Positions 44,429 through 53,702 of a stretch of 55,240 nucleotides of DNA are shown here, piece by piece. The notes beneath the pieces are model-generated. The model had not been told where the DNA came from and made no database searches. It was given only the letters and a program-made list of their open reading frames with translations. Location: assembly GCF_002777975.1 (NCBI RefSeq), contig NZ_NGVS01000033.1, forward strand, positions 574,337-629,576, given 5' to 3'. Source of the stretch: Shewanella carassii (GTDB lineage: Bacteria > Pseudomonadota > Gammaproteobacteria > Enterobacterales > Shewanellaceae). Each line of letters begins with the position of its first letter. Position 1 is the first letter of the stretch. Both the position numbers and the translations under genes were made by a program.

Positions 44429-46000
44429 ATGAATAGAGTGTTGATTGGCATAGGATTATTTATTCTGTTGCTCTGGCCTGGGTTATGTCCGGCGGCTGAA
44501 CCTGCACCGGAAACGCCAAGCGAGCAAAGTGCTGCAGCGGCTTATGAGTATCGCGACCCCTTGTTCAGGGATACCCCCAGAGGCGCCCTGCAGGGCTTTA
44601 TGCAATACGCCAGAGAGGGGGATTACCAAACCGCGGCCGAGTATCTGGATCTGCGTTTTCTTCCCACCGGCATGACAGCGGAGCAGGGGCCGCTCTATGC
44701 CAGGCAGTTGCTGGCGATTATCGAGCGTAATCTCTGGCTCAACCCGCAAGAGCTGGATGATACCCCGGAGGGCAAAACCGACGACAAGCTGCCCGCCTAT
44801 CGGGAGGGATTTGCCCGTTTGGAAGCCGAAAACAAGGCCTATCAGCTCCTATTGCAGCGGGTGCCGAGCTCTGAATACGGCAGTCTGTGGAAGGTTTCCA
44901 ATGCCACGGTTGCCAAGCTTCCAAAACTATACCAGGCCTTGGGCTATGGCCCCGTGGTGGAGTGGTTTATCGAGCACATTCCTGAAGGACGCCTGTTTAC
45001 CTTGAATCTTTGGGAATGGGCCATGATGCTGGCCTATCTGGCGCTGGCATTCTTATTCGTGGTACCTGTGACCTGGTTGTTGCAATGGCCGCTTTCACGT
45101 TCATCACACCCGCTTAAGGCTGAATTGGGTGCCTTTATTCGCGGCCCACTCAGGTTCTTTGCCGCTGTGGCACTCGATAGGGCCATGCTTGCCAACAGTA
45201 CCTTGAGCGCTGCGATGCAGGAGATAATCAACACAGGCTTTTTCTTTATTCTGGCCACGGTTTGGTTGATATGGGCGCTGGTGGGACTGGCACAGAGCAG
45301 TCTTAGGGAACGCTGGATAGCCAAGGGCAACAAACAGGCGGCCTCCTTGTTGCGTCCCCTTGGGAATTTTCTGCGGGTGGCTCTGCTCAGCTTGGCGACT
45401 TTATTATGGCTTGAGCACCTGGGATTTAATGCTGGCACTATACTGGCCGGGATGGGTATCGGGGGGCTGGCAATCGCCTTGGCGTCGAAGCAGTCGATAG
45501 AAAACCTGATTGGCACCATCACTCTCTATTCGGCCGCGCCCATCAAGGTTGGCAATATCGGTAATTTCGGCGGCGTTCGCGGCACAGTGGAGGAGATAGG
45601 CCTACGCTGTACCCGCATCAGAACCTTGGATCGCTCTGTTATTCATATGCCCAACGCCAAGTTGGCCGAAATGGAGATAGAGAATATTTCAGAGCGGGAG
45701 AAAATCCGTTTTAAGACAGATATACGTCTCGATTACAGTACAGATGCCAAACAGCTGCAGGCGATCATCAATGATATCAAAGCCTTGCTAAAGCAGCATG
45801 AGAAGGTGGATGAGTCACCGATGCGGGTCACCTTCAAGGGCTTTGGCAACGCCGGACTCGAGTTGAATGTACTGGCCTATGTCGGCACCACCAGTTTACC
45901 GGTTTATCAGGAAGTCGCCGAGGAGTTGCAGCTGGGGATCATGGCGATTGTCGCCGAGCACGGCAGCAAGATGGTGCCCGTATGGCCGGTTTCGGCCTGA
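44429..46000 (+). CDS. MscS family mechanosensitive channel
   Basis: 523 residues from ATG 44429 (AAGGAG). A signal peptide (LFILLLWPGLCPAA) leads a periplasmic domain of about 180 residues (FRDTPRGALQGFMQYAREGD), then four or five helices and the MscS core: LAGMGIGGLAIALASKQSIENLIG (pore helix) and the beta domain VGNIGNFGGVRGTVEEIGLRCTR, IHMPNAKLAEMEIENIS. It gates ions out of the cell under membrane tension. A bidirectional terminator follows. Confidence 0.94.
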   Translation: MNRVLIGIGLFILLLWPGLCPAAEPAPETPSEQSAAAAYEYRDPLFRDTPRGALQGFMQYAREGDYQTAAEYLDLRFLPTGMTAEQGPLYARQLLAIIERNLWLNPQELDDTPEGKTDDKLPAYREGFARLEAENKAYQLLLQRVPSSEYGSLWKVSNATVAKLPKLYQALGYGPVVEWFIEHIPEGRLFTLNLWEWAMMLAYLALAFLFVVPVTWLLQWPLSRSSHPLKAELGAFIRGPLRFFAAVALDRAMLANSTLSAAMQEIINTGFFFILATVWLIWALVGLAQSSLRERWIAKGNKQAASLLRPLGNFLRVALLSLATLLWLEHLGFNAGTILAGMGIGGLAIALASKQSIENLIGTITLYSAAPIKVGNIGNFGGVRGTVEEIGLRCTRIRTLDRSVIHMPNAKLAEMEIENISEREKIRFKTDIRLDYSTDAKQLQAIINDIKALLKQHEKVDESPMRVTFKGFGNAGLELNVLAYVGTTSLPVYQEVAEELQLGIMAIVAEHGSKMVPVWPVSA

Positions 46001-46050
46001 TGCCCGAGATTGAAAACGGCAGAGGTCAAAGTCGTGTAGACAATAACAAT

Positions 46051-46080
46051 AAAAAACGGTGCTCACAGCACCGTTTTTTT
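46051..46080. terminator. Bidirectional terminator
   Basis: AAAAAACGGTGC-TCACA-GCACCGTTTTTTT between convergent mscS and the FabH-like gene. Confidence 0.92.
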
Positions 46081-46096
46081 AAACAGGTCATTCGGC

Positions 46097-47173
46097 TCAG
46101 GCTTTATCGCGATGGCAGAAATAGTCTACCGCGCGTTTTACCAGCTCAATACCTGTCTGATCGCATGGCGGCAGGCTGGCATCGCTCTGCTTCAGCGGCG
46201 TGACTCTATCACCCCATTTCAGCAGCAAGGCGGCGCTGGTGAGGCCGGCACCAAAGGCACAGGAAAGAATATGTTGTCCTGGCTTGATCATGCCTTTTTC
46301 CAACGCATCACAGATGGCAATAGGAATGGTGGCTGCTGAAGTGTTGCCATAGTTGGCAATGTTGACGAAGGCCTTCTCTTTGGGGATCTTCATTCTGTGT
46401 ACCAGAGTGTCGATGATCCTCTCGTTGGCCTGATGGGGGATAACCCAATCGACCTCTTCCTTGTCCAGACCACACTTCTCCAACACCTGGGCGCTGAGTT
46501 TACCCATGCCGTTGATGGCGCGTTTGAAGATTTCCTGGCCATCGAATTGGATGTAGAAGTCCAGTGACTCGGCAACAAATCTATCCATGCCTGTACCGAA
46601 GCCTGCTTTGAGAATATCGCGGCCTTCGGGATCATTGTTGAGTTCATAGCCCAGTACGCCAGATGGAGTATCTGTGGCCTCCAGTACCACGGCACCGGCA
46701 CCGTCACCGAACAGTACAGCGGTCTCCCTTCTTGACCAGTCGAGGTAGAAGCTCAGCCGTTCGGCACCTATCACCAGGACTTTCTTGCATTGACCACTCT
46801 TGATTTGGGCGGTCGCTAAGCCAACCCCGTAGAGGAAACCACTGCAGGCGGCGTTGATATCAAAGGCGGCACAGGTGGCGCCGACATTGGCTTGTACTGT
46901 TGAGGCTATGTTGGGGATCAGGGTGTCCGGGCTGGCGGTTGCCAGGATAATCATATCCAGTTCACTGCCTTCGATACCCGCTGCGGCCAGTGCATGTTGG
47001 GCGGCTACTGTGGCCAATTCCGAGGTGTTGACGTGACTGATATGACGTTGGCTAATCCCGGTTCTGGGTTTAATCCATTCATCGGAGGTATCGATAAAGG
47101 TGGCCAGATCATGGTTGGTTAGAACGGCGGGGGGAACGCACTTTCCCCAGCCGGTAATAGTGGCGTACTGCAT
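46097..47173 (-). CDS. Beta-ketoacyl-ACP synthase III-like (FabH-type) enzyme
   Basis: 358 residues from ATG 47173. The catalytic triad of KAS III is intact: Cys110 (NAACSGFLYG), His247 (IPHQANERI) and Asn277 (NYGNTSAA). Such enzymes condense acyl-CoA with malonyl-ACP to start fatty acid chains. It is away from the fab cluster and is paired with a GntR regulator 86 bp upstream in the same direction, so it is likely a second FabH for a special primer or a pathway other than bulk fatty acid synthesis. The exact substrate is not deducible. Confidence 0.9.
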   Translation of the reverse strand: MQYATITGWGKCVPPAVLTNHDLATFIDTSDEWIKPRTGISQRHISHVNTSELATVAAQHALAAAGIEGSELDMIILATASPDTLIPNIASTVQANVGATCAAFDINAACSGFLYGVGLATAQIKSGQCKKVLVIGAERLSFYLDWSRRETAVLFGDGAGAVVLEATDTPSGVLGYELNNDPEGRDILKAGFGTGMDRFVAESLDFYIQFDGQEIFKRAINGMGKLSAQVLEKCGLDKEEVDWVIPHQANERIIDTLVHRMKIPKEKAFVNIANYGNTSAATIPIAICDALEKGMIKPGQHILSCAFGAGLTSAALLLKWGDRVTPLKQSDASLPPCDQTGIELVKRAVDYFCHRDKA

Positions 47174-47259
47174 TGAATTTACTCTCAAAATTAAAAGACA
47201 GAAACCAGTTCTGTCTTTTGGACAACTAAAGCGCTATTGCTTGAAAAGGGTCGTGATTT

Positions 47260-47931
47260 TCAGCTCACCTGTTGGGCTACCAATTCGCGAATGGTACTGG
47301 CAGCGTGCAGTATGTGGGCCCTCAGCAGGACCACGGCCTCATCTATTTTTCTTTGCCGACATAATTGCAGTAACTCCCTGTGCTCCTGTTCGGCTCTGGG
47401 AATTGCCCCGGTCAGCAATAACTGTAAGCGGATATATCGATCACAGTTGGTGTTCAGACCATGTACGACTTCCATGGTGTGGGGCCGGTTGGCGGCCTGG
47501 TACAAACGCGTGTGAAACTCAGTGTTGAGTTCACTCCAACTTCCCACGGCATTATCCTGTCTAAAGGCAGATTCCAGTTTGTCCAGTACGGCTTCGGCCT
47601 GACGCAGATCTTCATCCTGCAGGTTTGGAATAGCTTTGGCAAGAAGATCAGTTTCAATCAGTGCTCTGAGTTCAAATAACTCTCTGACTTGTTCCACCGA
47701 TAATTCGGTGGTTGTGGCGCCCTTATGGGCTTCAAACTTCACCAGCCCTTCGGCTTCCAGTTGCAGTAGCGCTTCTCTGATCGGAATGCGGCTCACGTGC
47801 ATCTCTTCCGCGAGGGCGCTCTGTCGTAGAGGCGTGCCAGCCGAGATTTCACCTGAAAGAATTTTCTCTCGCAGCACTTCGACTACAACTTGGGTGCGCG
47901 TTTTATGAACTATGGGCTTTGTGTGGCTCAT
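47260..47931 (-). CDS. GntR family (FadR/FCD type) regulator
   Basis: 223 residues from ATG 47931; AGGAG precedes it at a short distance and the open frame upstream is hydrophobic and unlike the family. The winged helix (LREKILSGEISAGTPLRQSALAEEMHVSRIPIREALLQLEAEGLV) is followed by an all-helical FCD domain with a candidate metal set in NTEFHTRLYQAAN and HRELLQLC. It probably controls the FabH-like gene downstream and itself; the ligand is not known. Confidence 0.9.
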   Translation of the reverse strand: MSHTKPIVHKTRTQVVVEVLREKILSGEISAGTPLRQSALAEEMHVSRIPIREALLQLEAEGLVKFEAHKGATTTELSVEQVRELFELRALIETDLLAKAIPNLQDEDLRQAEAVLDKLESAFRQDNAVGSWSELNTEFHTRLYQAANRPHTMEVVHGLNTNCDRYIRLQLLLTGAIPRAEQEHRELLQLCRQRKIDEAVVLLRAHILHAASTIRELVAQQVS

Positions 47932-48248
47932 GGCTCCTGTCTTGCTTAGGTTATTCGCTACTGAGCCGAATAAGACTACATTGAACACGAGGATAAATAA
48001 AGAAAAACCCATATGGCCACCCCTGGGAATTCCCTGGGTTCTGTGTTTTGGATATGGTGCGTGTTGGAGTGTTGGCCCGATAACCTGTGTCGTTATGAAG
48101 CGGCTTTTGGCAGAAAAAAACTATTTGCATTACCTTTGGGGCTCCATCTTTGTAGGGCTTCATCTAGGCCATTGTGGTACTTGTCACCACAAGCGGCAGA
48201 GAGATAAACGGCGCCGAGGCGCCGTTTTTACCGATGAGAGTGAGTAGG
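47932..48248. other. Intergenic region with a GC-rich terminator
   Basis: 317 bp holding the GntR promoter and the terminator at 48206-48227. No gene is supported. Confidence 0.45.
48206..48227. terminator. Terminator downstream of the undecahaem cytochrome
   Basis: AACGGCGCC-GA-GGCGCCGTT, with TTTTT on the plus strand and only a short T-run on the minus strand, about 20 bp past the cytochrome stop. Confidence 0.75.
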
Positions 48249-50576
48249 TCAATCCTTGATACCATGTACTATGTCGACGCCGTTATTACGCCCCTCGGCG
48301 TGACAAACGGCGCAGCTCTCGCTGCCGCTCTGATACACAGGTCCGCCGCTGGCATCCTTTTGGAATACGCCTCCGAAGGCTTCGGCATGGCTGGCCCATT
48401 TTTCCACTTGGATATGACAGCCACCACAGGTTGCAACCGTGGGAGAATACTCGGCGATTTGGCCTTTCTCGGTTGCGCCGGGAGTGGCAACCAACACGGA
48501 GGCGCTCTGACTCAGGCCATCCAGCGTAAGCTGGCCCTTGATATGGCAGGCGCGGCAGTCACTGGCCGGTTTCGGATAGGTGGCCGCCTCTCTGTCGGCG
48601 CCCATTCCGGCCACAGTGCGGGTACCACTGTGCAGCGAATGCACCATTTCCCTGTAGTTCAGACTGTTGTTCAGGGTACGGATCGCTTTTATTTGATCCA
48701 TGCCAGGAGTGTGTTTCAGCCCGGCATTCAGGTACATGTTAGTGCCATTATTGTGGCAGTCGTTGCAGCTCTTGTCGGTCAGGGCCGTAGCTCCTTGAGG
48801 CGCATGACAACTGCCGCAGCTGTCATTGCCCGGCTGGAAGCGGCTCGCCAGAGTATGAGCGCTGACAACCCGCTGCTGCATGTCGCTGTCATGACAGCGC
48901 CGGCAGGCAACCTCATCGGCAAGGGCTTTATTGCTTGCCGCAGAGCCTGTGAGTGACAAGGGGTTATCGGCAATCACCTCGATGCGGGTCTCGCTTGTAT
49001 CACAAGCCACAGCAAAACCTGTCGCGGGATCGGCACAGACAACCAGTTTTGCCCGAACTTGAGTCTTGTCCGGCTCGCCAAAGTCCGCTGCTTGAAGCGG
49101 GCCTATGGCGGCGCTGAGGCTGTGCCCCTGCATGGCCAGGGTGACGTCATCCCCAGGGTTGGCCAAATTCCAAATCTTGCGCTGACCATTGTTGAGCGGA
49201 CGATTGGCAGGTTCGGGATCGCCACTGACCGTTAACCACAATGACTCTATGGCCGGATCGTCTGCCGGCAGGCGGCCTTGGCTGCGAAAATCCAGGCTGA
49301 TACTCAGCTTGTCGCCATCGATAGCGGCGGAGGAAAGCGCAAAGGCATACTCCTGTTTGATGAGTTTGCTTGTCCTGCCAAGGCTCAGGTGGATTTTACC
49401 CGCGCCCTCTGGGTTGCTGGCATCCGGATGGCAGCCTGAGCAGCTCTGTTGCCAGCCTCTGGGGAAGAGTTCTCTATCGTGGAATAACGCACTGGCGCTG
49501 CCATTCCAGTCATCCGGGGCATCCTTACTGTGGCAGCTCAGGCAGCTGTTATTGCCGGGAATAAAGTATTGGCTGGCCTGCGGCGCGGCATCGGGAATAT
49601 GACAGCTGTTACAATCCTTGATATCACCGGGATAGTGCAATTGGCTGTAGTCATATTCATGGCCCTGATAGCCAACGACCTTATACTCGCCTTGGTGAAT
49701 TTTGTGAGTCAGGGTCGCCATATCAAGCGCCGAGCCGGTTTCTGGGTCGCCCGAGTAACTGGTGTGACACATGACGCAGCCTTCAAAGGCAAAACGCTTG
49801 CTGCCGTGCATCAACAAACGCGCCTCACTGTTATCCCTGTCACTGCCGTGGCAGCGATAGCAGGCCTGCTGCTGATCTATCAATACCCGGCTGTCTTCGG
49901 CAGCGGCGGCTTGGCCGGTTGCCGGAATAAAGTCATAGACACTGTTGATCAGCATGCTGCTCGGTGAGCTGTCCGCAGCGGGCTTGAGCTCCAGATAGAC
50001 CCTGTGAGTCTTGTCACTTTCGTAGTGGGTATCGAGCCCTTCAAAGCTTGGGTATTGATTGAGCGCCTTGTTGAATTGATAGCGGTAACGCCCCTGTCCC
50101 AGGCTCTGTAGGCAGTCGAGTTTACAGTCACTCTCAATCCCGGCTTGCCACTGCGTCGAAGCTTGGGTTGTGGCACCATTTCCGGGCTCAACCAGTTTAT
50201 TGATATAGCTTATCCATTGGGGAGCCCGGTTTATCTCATAGCGTCCCGTTGCAGGCATTGTATCTCCGTACATGGGTTGAGCACTGCCCAGCTTGGCTAT
50301 GCCCATGGCCAAGGTGGATACCTGCTCCAGTTGTTCCAGTCCGGTTACGGCAACGCCGTTGGCATCGCTTAAGAAGAAGTCGACCGAAACCCGGGTCTGC
50401 TCATCTATGGTTACGGCTTCGATATTGGCTTGCAGTGATTTGGCTTTGGCAATATTGATCCCTACCTCACCCGGTGGACCCACTTGGCCGTCATCACCAT
50501 CGGAACATGCTGCCAATAAGCAAACCACCAGTGGAGATAGTTTCCACCAGGCGTTTTTAGGCTTGAATTTCATCAT
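48249..50576 (-). CDS. OmcA/MtrC-family undecahaem outer-membrane cytochrome (UndA-like)
   Basis: 775 residues with a lipobox ending at Cys24 (LLAAC), so a lipoprotein that in this family is shown on the cell surface and passes electrons to metals or minerals. Eleven CxxCH motifs are countable: five at 239-383 and six at 558-759, matching the four-domain plan (beta, haem, beta, haem) and the 5+6 split of UndA; MtrC and OmcA have ten. The beta domains hold Cys pairs CX3C (151/155) and CX10C (514/525), the latter placed like the redox disulfide of MtrF. GPPGEVG follows the lipobox. No mtrA or mtrB partner is nearby. It diverges from the ferredoxin-AOR genes. Confidence 0.92.
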   Translation of the reverse strand: MMKFKPKNAWWKLSPLVVCLLAACSDGDDGQVGPPGEVGINIAKAKSLQANIEAVTIDEQTRVSVDFFLSDANGVAVTGLEQLEQVSTLAMGIAKLGSAQPMYGDTMPATGRYEINRAPQWISYINKLVEPGNGATTQASTQWQAGIESDCKLDCLQSLGQGRYRYQFNKALNQYPSFEGLDTHYESDKTHRVYLELKPAADSSPSSMLINSVYDFIPATGQAAAAEDSRVLIDQQQACYRCHGSDRDNSEARLLMHGSKRFAFEGCVMCHTSYSGDPETGSALDMATLTHKIHQGEYKVVGYQGHEYDYSQLHYPGDIKDCNSCHIPDAAPQASQYFIPGNNSCLSCHSKDAPDDWNGSASALFHDRELFPRGWQQSCSGCHPDASNPEGAGKIHLSLGRTSKLIKQEYAFALSSAAIDGDKLSISLDFRSQGRLPADDPAIESLWLTVSGDPEPANRPLNNGQRKIWNLANPGDDVTLAMQGHSLSAAIGPLQAADFGEPDKTQVRAKLVVCADPATGFAVACDTSETRIEVIADNPLSLTGSAASNKALADEVACRRCHDSDMQQRVVSAHTLASRFQPGNDSCGSCHAPQGATALTDKSCNDCHNNGTNMYLNAGLKHTPGMDQIKAIRTLNNSLNYREMVHSLHSGTRTVAGMGADREAATYPKPASDCRACHIKGQLTLDGLSQSASVLVATPGATEKGQIAEYSPTVATCGGCHIQVEKWASHAEAFGGVFQKDASGGPVYQSGSESCAVCHAEGRNNGVDIVHGIKD

Positions 50577-50916
50577 TTCCCATTCCTTTATGTTTTAGAT
50601 TCTGTCGGGATGTCTAATTAGGAATGTATGCAAGGATTAATTTATTTCTTTTGAGTTTTTTGTCTATGGCTATTGTCAATCTGAACCATTTATAACTGAT
50701 AAGCGCTGTCTCGATCTAAATTGTATTTTTCCTTTTTAAGAAAAGTGAAAGTTTAATATTTGATGATAATTCTAGTTACTGAGATTACTTTGCTTGTTCG
50801 TGAGTAAATGTGACCCGAGTTAAGAAAAAATGTCCTAGTTTAATTAGCATGAATCGTCGGGCATTTGGTGTATGCATATTTAAATAATATTTCTTAAACT
50901 AATTAAGGAACGCAAT
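50577..50916. promoter_or_regulatory. Divergent promoter region of the cytochrome and ferredoxin-AOR genes
   Basis: 340 bp, very AT-rich, with no gene. Possible FNR-type half sites (TTGATGATAATTC near 50759) are weak, and TGTGACCCGAG near 50810 is a CRP half site only. The shared region argues for joint control of both transcripts. Confidence 0.45.
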
Positions 50917-51561
50917 ATGATTACCAGACGAGGAATGCTGAAAGGGAGTATGGGAGCAGCCGTAGGTACTGTCTATGGTGGAACGCTCATCAGCTTTCTT
51001 ACCGGTTGTGGCAGTGACGATGCCAGCGATGAAAAGGTTGAGGTGTTACCCGGTGGCTTGATGGTGGTTAATCCGGTTATCTGCGTCAGTTGCCGTCGCT
51101 GTGAAATCGCCTGTGGCTGGAACCATGAAGGCGATTGCAGCCCAACCCTGGCAAGGGTCAAGGTCGAACACAACATGAACTATGGGCCTCATGGTGTGCA
51201 ATTCAATTACACAGAGCAGCGAGGGGAATGCGGCGATCGCACAGTGGTGCCCGCCACCTGTCGTCATTGTGAAGTTTGTACTGAGGTCTGTCCGCAGCAG
51301 GCTATTTCAACTCATCCGGAAACCGGCGCTAAGGTGATAGATGAAAAGCGCTGTGTCGGTTGCGGTTATTGCGCCGATAAATGCCCGCAACAGGTGATTA
51401 AAGTCGTACGCAGCAAAATGAAAGCCGTGAAATGCGACCTGTGTCAGGGCGAGCCGGCCTGTGCCCAGGTTTGTCCGACAGGTGCGATTAAATTTTATAC
51501 CTGGGAACAGGCGGAAGCCGCGCTCGAACAATATGAAAAATATACTGGCCTGATCGGTTAA
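50917..51561 (+). CDS. Four-cluster ferredoxin with Tat-like signal, YdhY-type
   Basis: 214 residues. The N-terminus TRRGMLKG matches a twin-arginine motif, followed by a hydrophobic stretch and LTGC (Cys31), a possible lipobox. Sixteen cysteines form four [4Fe-4S] sets: C56/59/62/66, C115/118/121/125, C146/149/152/156 and C173/176/182/186, like DmsB/NrfC and E. coli YdhY. It is followed after 14 bp by the AOR gene and is probably its electron partner. If the Tat signal works the protein is outside the cytoplasm while the AOR is not, which is a point to resolve. Confidence 0.9.
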   Translation: MITRRGMLKGSMGAAVGTVYGGTLISFLTGCGSDDASDEKVEVLPGGLMVVNPVICVSCRRCEIACGWNHEGDCSPTLARVKVEHNMNYGPHGVQFNYTEQRGECGDRTVVPATCRHCEVCTEVCPQQAISTHPETGAKVIDEKRCVGCGYCADKCPQQVIKVVRSKMKAVKCDLCQGEPACAQVCPTGAIKFYTWEQAEAALEQYEKYTGLIG

Positions 51562-51575
51562 TGAGGTAATTGAAA

Positions 51576-53699
51576 ATGACAGATAAACTTGGCGGATGGG
51601 CTGGTAAAGTATTAAGGGTTAATTTAACAACCGGCAATATTACGACAGAATCAACAAATAAATATCATGACTATATAGGTGGTATGGGGATAGGCTACAA
51701 GATCCTTTGGGATGGCCATAAAGATAATATCAAGGCCACAGATCCTGAAAATATTATTGTATTCTCAGCCGGTCCGCTAACCGGTTCAGGGGTGATCTGT
51801 ACTGGTCGCACTACTATTACTTCCCGCAGCCCGGTGATTAAAGATCATCTGATCTCCGATGGTCATTTCGGTGGTCACTTTTCACCGGCAATGAAATATG
51901 CCGGATTTGATGCCATCGCCATTGAAGGCCGCGCCGCCGCGCCGGTATGGCTCAGAGTAGAAGATGGCAAAGTCACGTTAGAGTCAGCCGCTGCGCTTTG
52001 GGGCAAGGGGATTTTTGATACCCACGCCATGATTGCCGAAATGATGGGCCCCAATGCCCAAGTGGCGGCCATAGGTCAGGCGGGGGAAAACCAGGTGCCC
52101 TTGTCTGTAATTATGACTCAGGGGGGACACTCAGCCGGAGGTCATGGCGCCGTGCTCGGGTCAAAGAACTTCAAAGGGATAGGCATCATAGGTACAGGGG
52201 CTGTGGCCATTGCCGCCGATAATGCCAATATGCGTCGGCTCGATGACCATATTTTGGGGATTATAGGCGCCAATAACCAAGGGGTTGTGCCATCTACTCC
52301 GCAGTCTTGGGCCGAGTATTCCAATGGCATCAGTCGCTGGAAGGCGCGGCCTGGGCTTAAATGGGGGCAGTCGGATCAACAGATTGAGCTGGGTGAGGTA
52401 CCTTGGAATGAACGTAATAAGGTGGGGTTCCGCACCTCAATGGCCGAGATGTACTTCGGTGAAGAGTATGCCAACAAGTGGATGAAGCGTACCGGTGGTT
52501 GTCATGCTTGCCCCATTCGCTGTTTTTGTGAACTTAAGGTGCCTGAACTGAAGCAGAAGTATGGTCGCAAGAGCGAGCATATTTCCAACGTTTGTATGGG
52601 ATTCCTGGCGCCCCAGTATCTGATGGATACTAAGAAAGGTTCGGAAGAGCACGCGATGACCGGGGCTTTGGGGGGACATCTGATCGATGATTACGGCATC
52701 TGGTGTAACTATGGCCTGATTTCGCATCTGTTCAAGTTCCTTAAAAAGCACGATATGTTCCAATATCTGTTGCCCAAGGAGGAGTTTGACAGCATCCCTT
52801 GGGATCTGTGGGACAAGAAAGATCCGGCGTTCCTTATCGATTTTTACCGCCGCATAGCCTACCGCGAAGGGGAAATTGCCCATATGGCCGATGGCATGTC
52901 GGATCTGATTGAACGCTGGAAACTGGATGGGCGTAACCCGGATCTTGGTTATTGGGATATTCACAAAGAATCCTCGGTGAAAATTTTCAATAAGAAGACT
53001 AACGCTGCCGTGCATCATGCCAGTGAGACAGCAGGGCAGGTGGGCACTCTGATCAATATGGTGTTCAACCGCGATGCCCAGTGTCACTCCCATATCAATA
53101 TTGTTAACTGCGGCTTGCCTCAGGACATGATCGAAACCATAGCCGCCGAGTTCTGGGGCGAAGGGGCCTTCGATAAGGTGAAGTGGTACACCCCAATCAA
53201 CCCGGCCAAGGTCAGGTTTGCCAAGTGGTCTTTGGTGAAAAACGTGCTGCACGACTCATTGACTCTCTGTAACTGGATGTTCCCCTTGCTGGCTTCGCCG
53301 GACAAGAATCGCAACTATCGCGGAGATAGCACCATAGAATCCCAAATGTTCTCTCTGGTTACAGGAAAAGTTGTGACCGAGACTGAGCTCGACTTTATGG
53401 CCGAGCGGGTACTGCATCTGCACCGTGCGCTGACCATGATCCAAATGAATGAGATCAATATGCGCAATGAGCACGATGTGCTCTGCGATTGGGTTTACGA
53501 CATGGATCCCGACAAGGCCTTCGGCGATGAAGGCACCATTAAGATGGACAGAGACGATATTCAAAAGGCGTTGGATATGTTCTATGACGATTTTGGTTGG
53601 GACAGGCAAACCGGGGCACCGCTGAGGTCAACCCTGGAGAAATTTGGCCTGGGTTACGCGGCCGATGCACTAGAGGCTCGTGGCCTGTTGCCGGGGTAA
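51576..53699 (+). CDS. Aldehyde:ferredoxin oxidoreductase family protein, YdhV-like
   Basis: 707 residues from ATG 51576 (GAGG 9 bases upstream; TTG 51570 also in frame). The N-terminal AOR domain (GWAGKVLRVNLTTGNI, YIGGMGIGYKIL, GPLTGSGVICTGR) binds the pterin; the cluster set C309/C312/C316 (GCHACPIRC) plus a late Cys, probably that in LTLCNWM, holds one [4Fe-4S]. The enzyme carries tungsten or molybdenum bis-pterin and normally interconverts aldehydes and acids. There is no signal peptide, so it is cytoplasmic. With the ferredoxin upstream it parallels E. coli YdhY-YdhV, whose physiological substrate is not settled. No ydhU/ydhT-like partner is present. Confidence 0.93.
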   Translation: MTDKLGGWAGKVLRVNLTTGNITTESTNKYHDYIGGMGIGYKILWDGHKDNIKATDPENIIVFSAGPLTGSGVICTGRTTITSRSPVIKDHLISDGHFGGHFSPAMKYAGFDAIAIEGRAAAPVWLRVEDGKVTLESAAALWGKGIFDTHAMIAEMMGPNAQVAAIGQAGENQVPLSVIMTQGGHSAGGHGAVLGSKNFKGIGIIGTGAVAIAADNANMRRLDDHILGIIGANNQGVVPSTPQSWAEYSNGISRWKARPGLKWGQSDQQIELGEVPWNERNKVGFRTSMAEMYFGEEYANKWMKRTGGCHACPIRCFCELKVPELKQKYGRKSEHISNVCMGFLAPQYLMDTKKGSEEHAMTGALGGHLIDDYGIWCNYGLISHLFKFLKKHDMFQYLLPKEEFDSIPWDLWDKKDPAFLIDFYRRIAYREGEIAHMADGMSDLIERWKLDGRNPDLGYWDIHKESSVKIFNKKTNAAVHHASETAGQVGTLINMVFNRDAQCHSHINIVNCGLPQDMIETIAAEFWGEGAFDKVKWYTPINPAKVRFAKWSLVKNVLHDSLTLCNWMFPLLASPDKNRNYRGDSTIESQMFSLVTGKVVTETELDFMAERVLHLHRALTMIQMNEINMRNEHDVLCDWVYDMDPDKAFGDEGTIKMDRDDIQKALDMFYDDFGWDRQTGAPLRSTLEKFGLGYAADALEARGLLPG

Positions 53700-53702
53700 G
53701 CC

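Noticed and set aside
52437..53252. A 271-codon minus-strand frame inside the AOR gene
   Set aside because: The AOR reading is supported by cluster and pterin motifs; the antisense frame has none.
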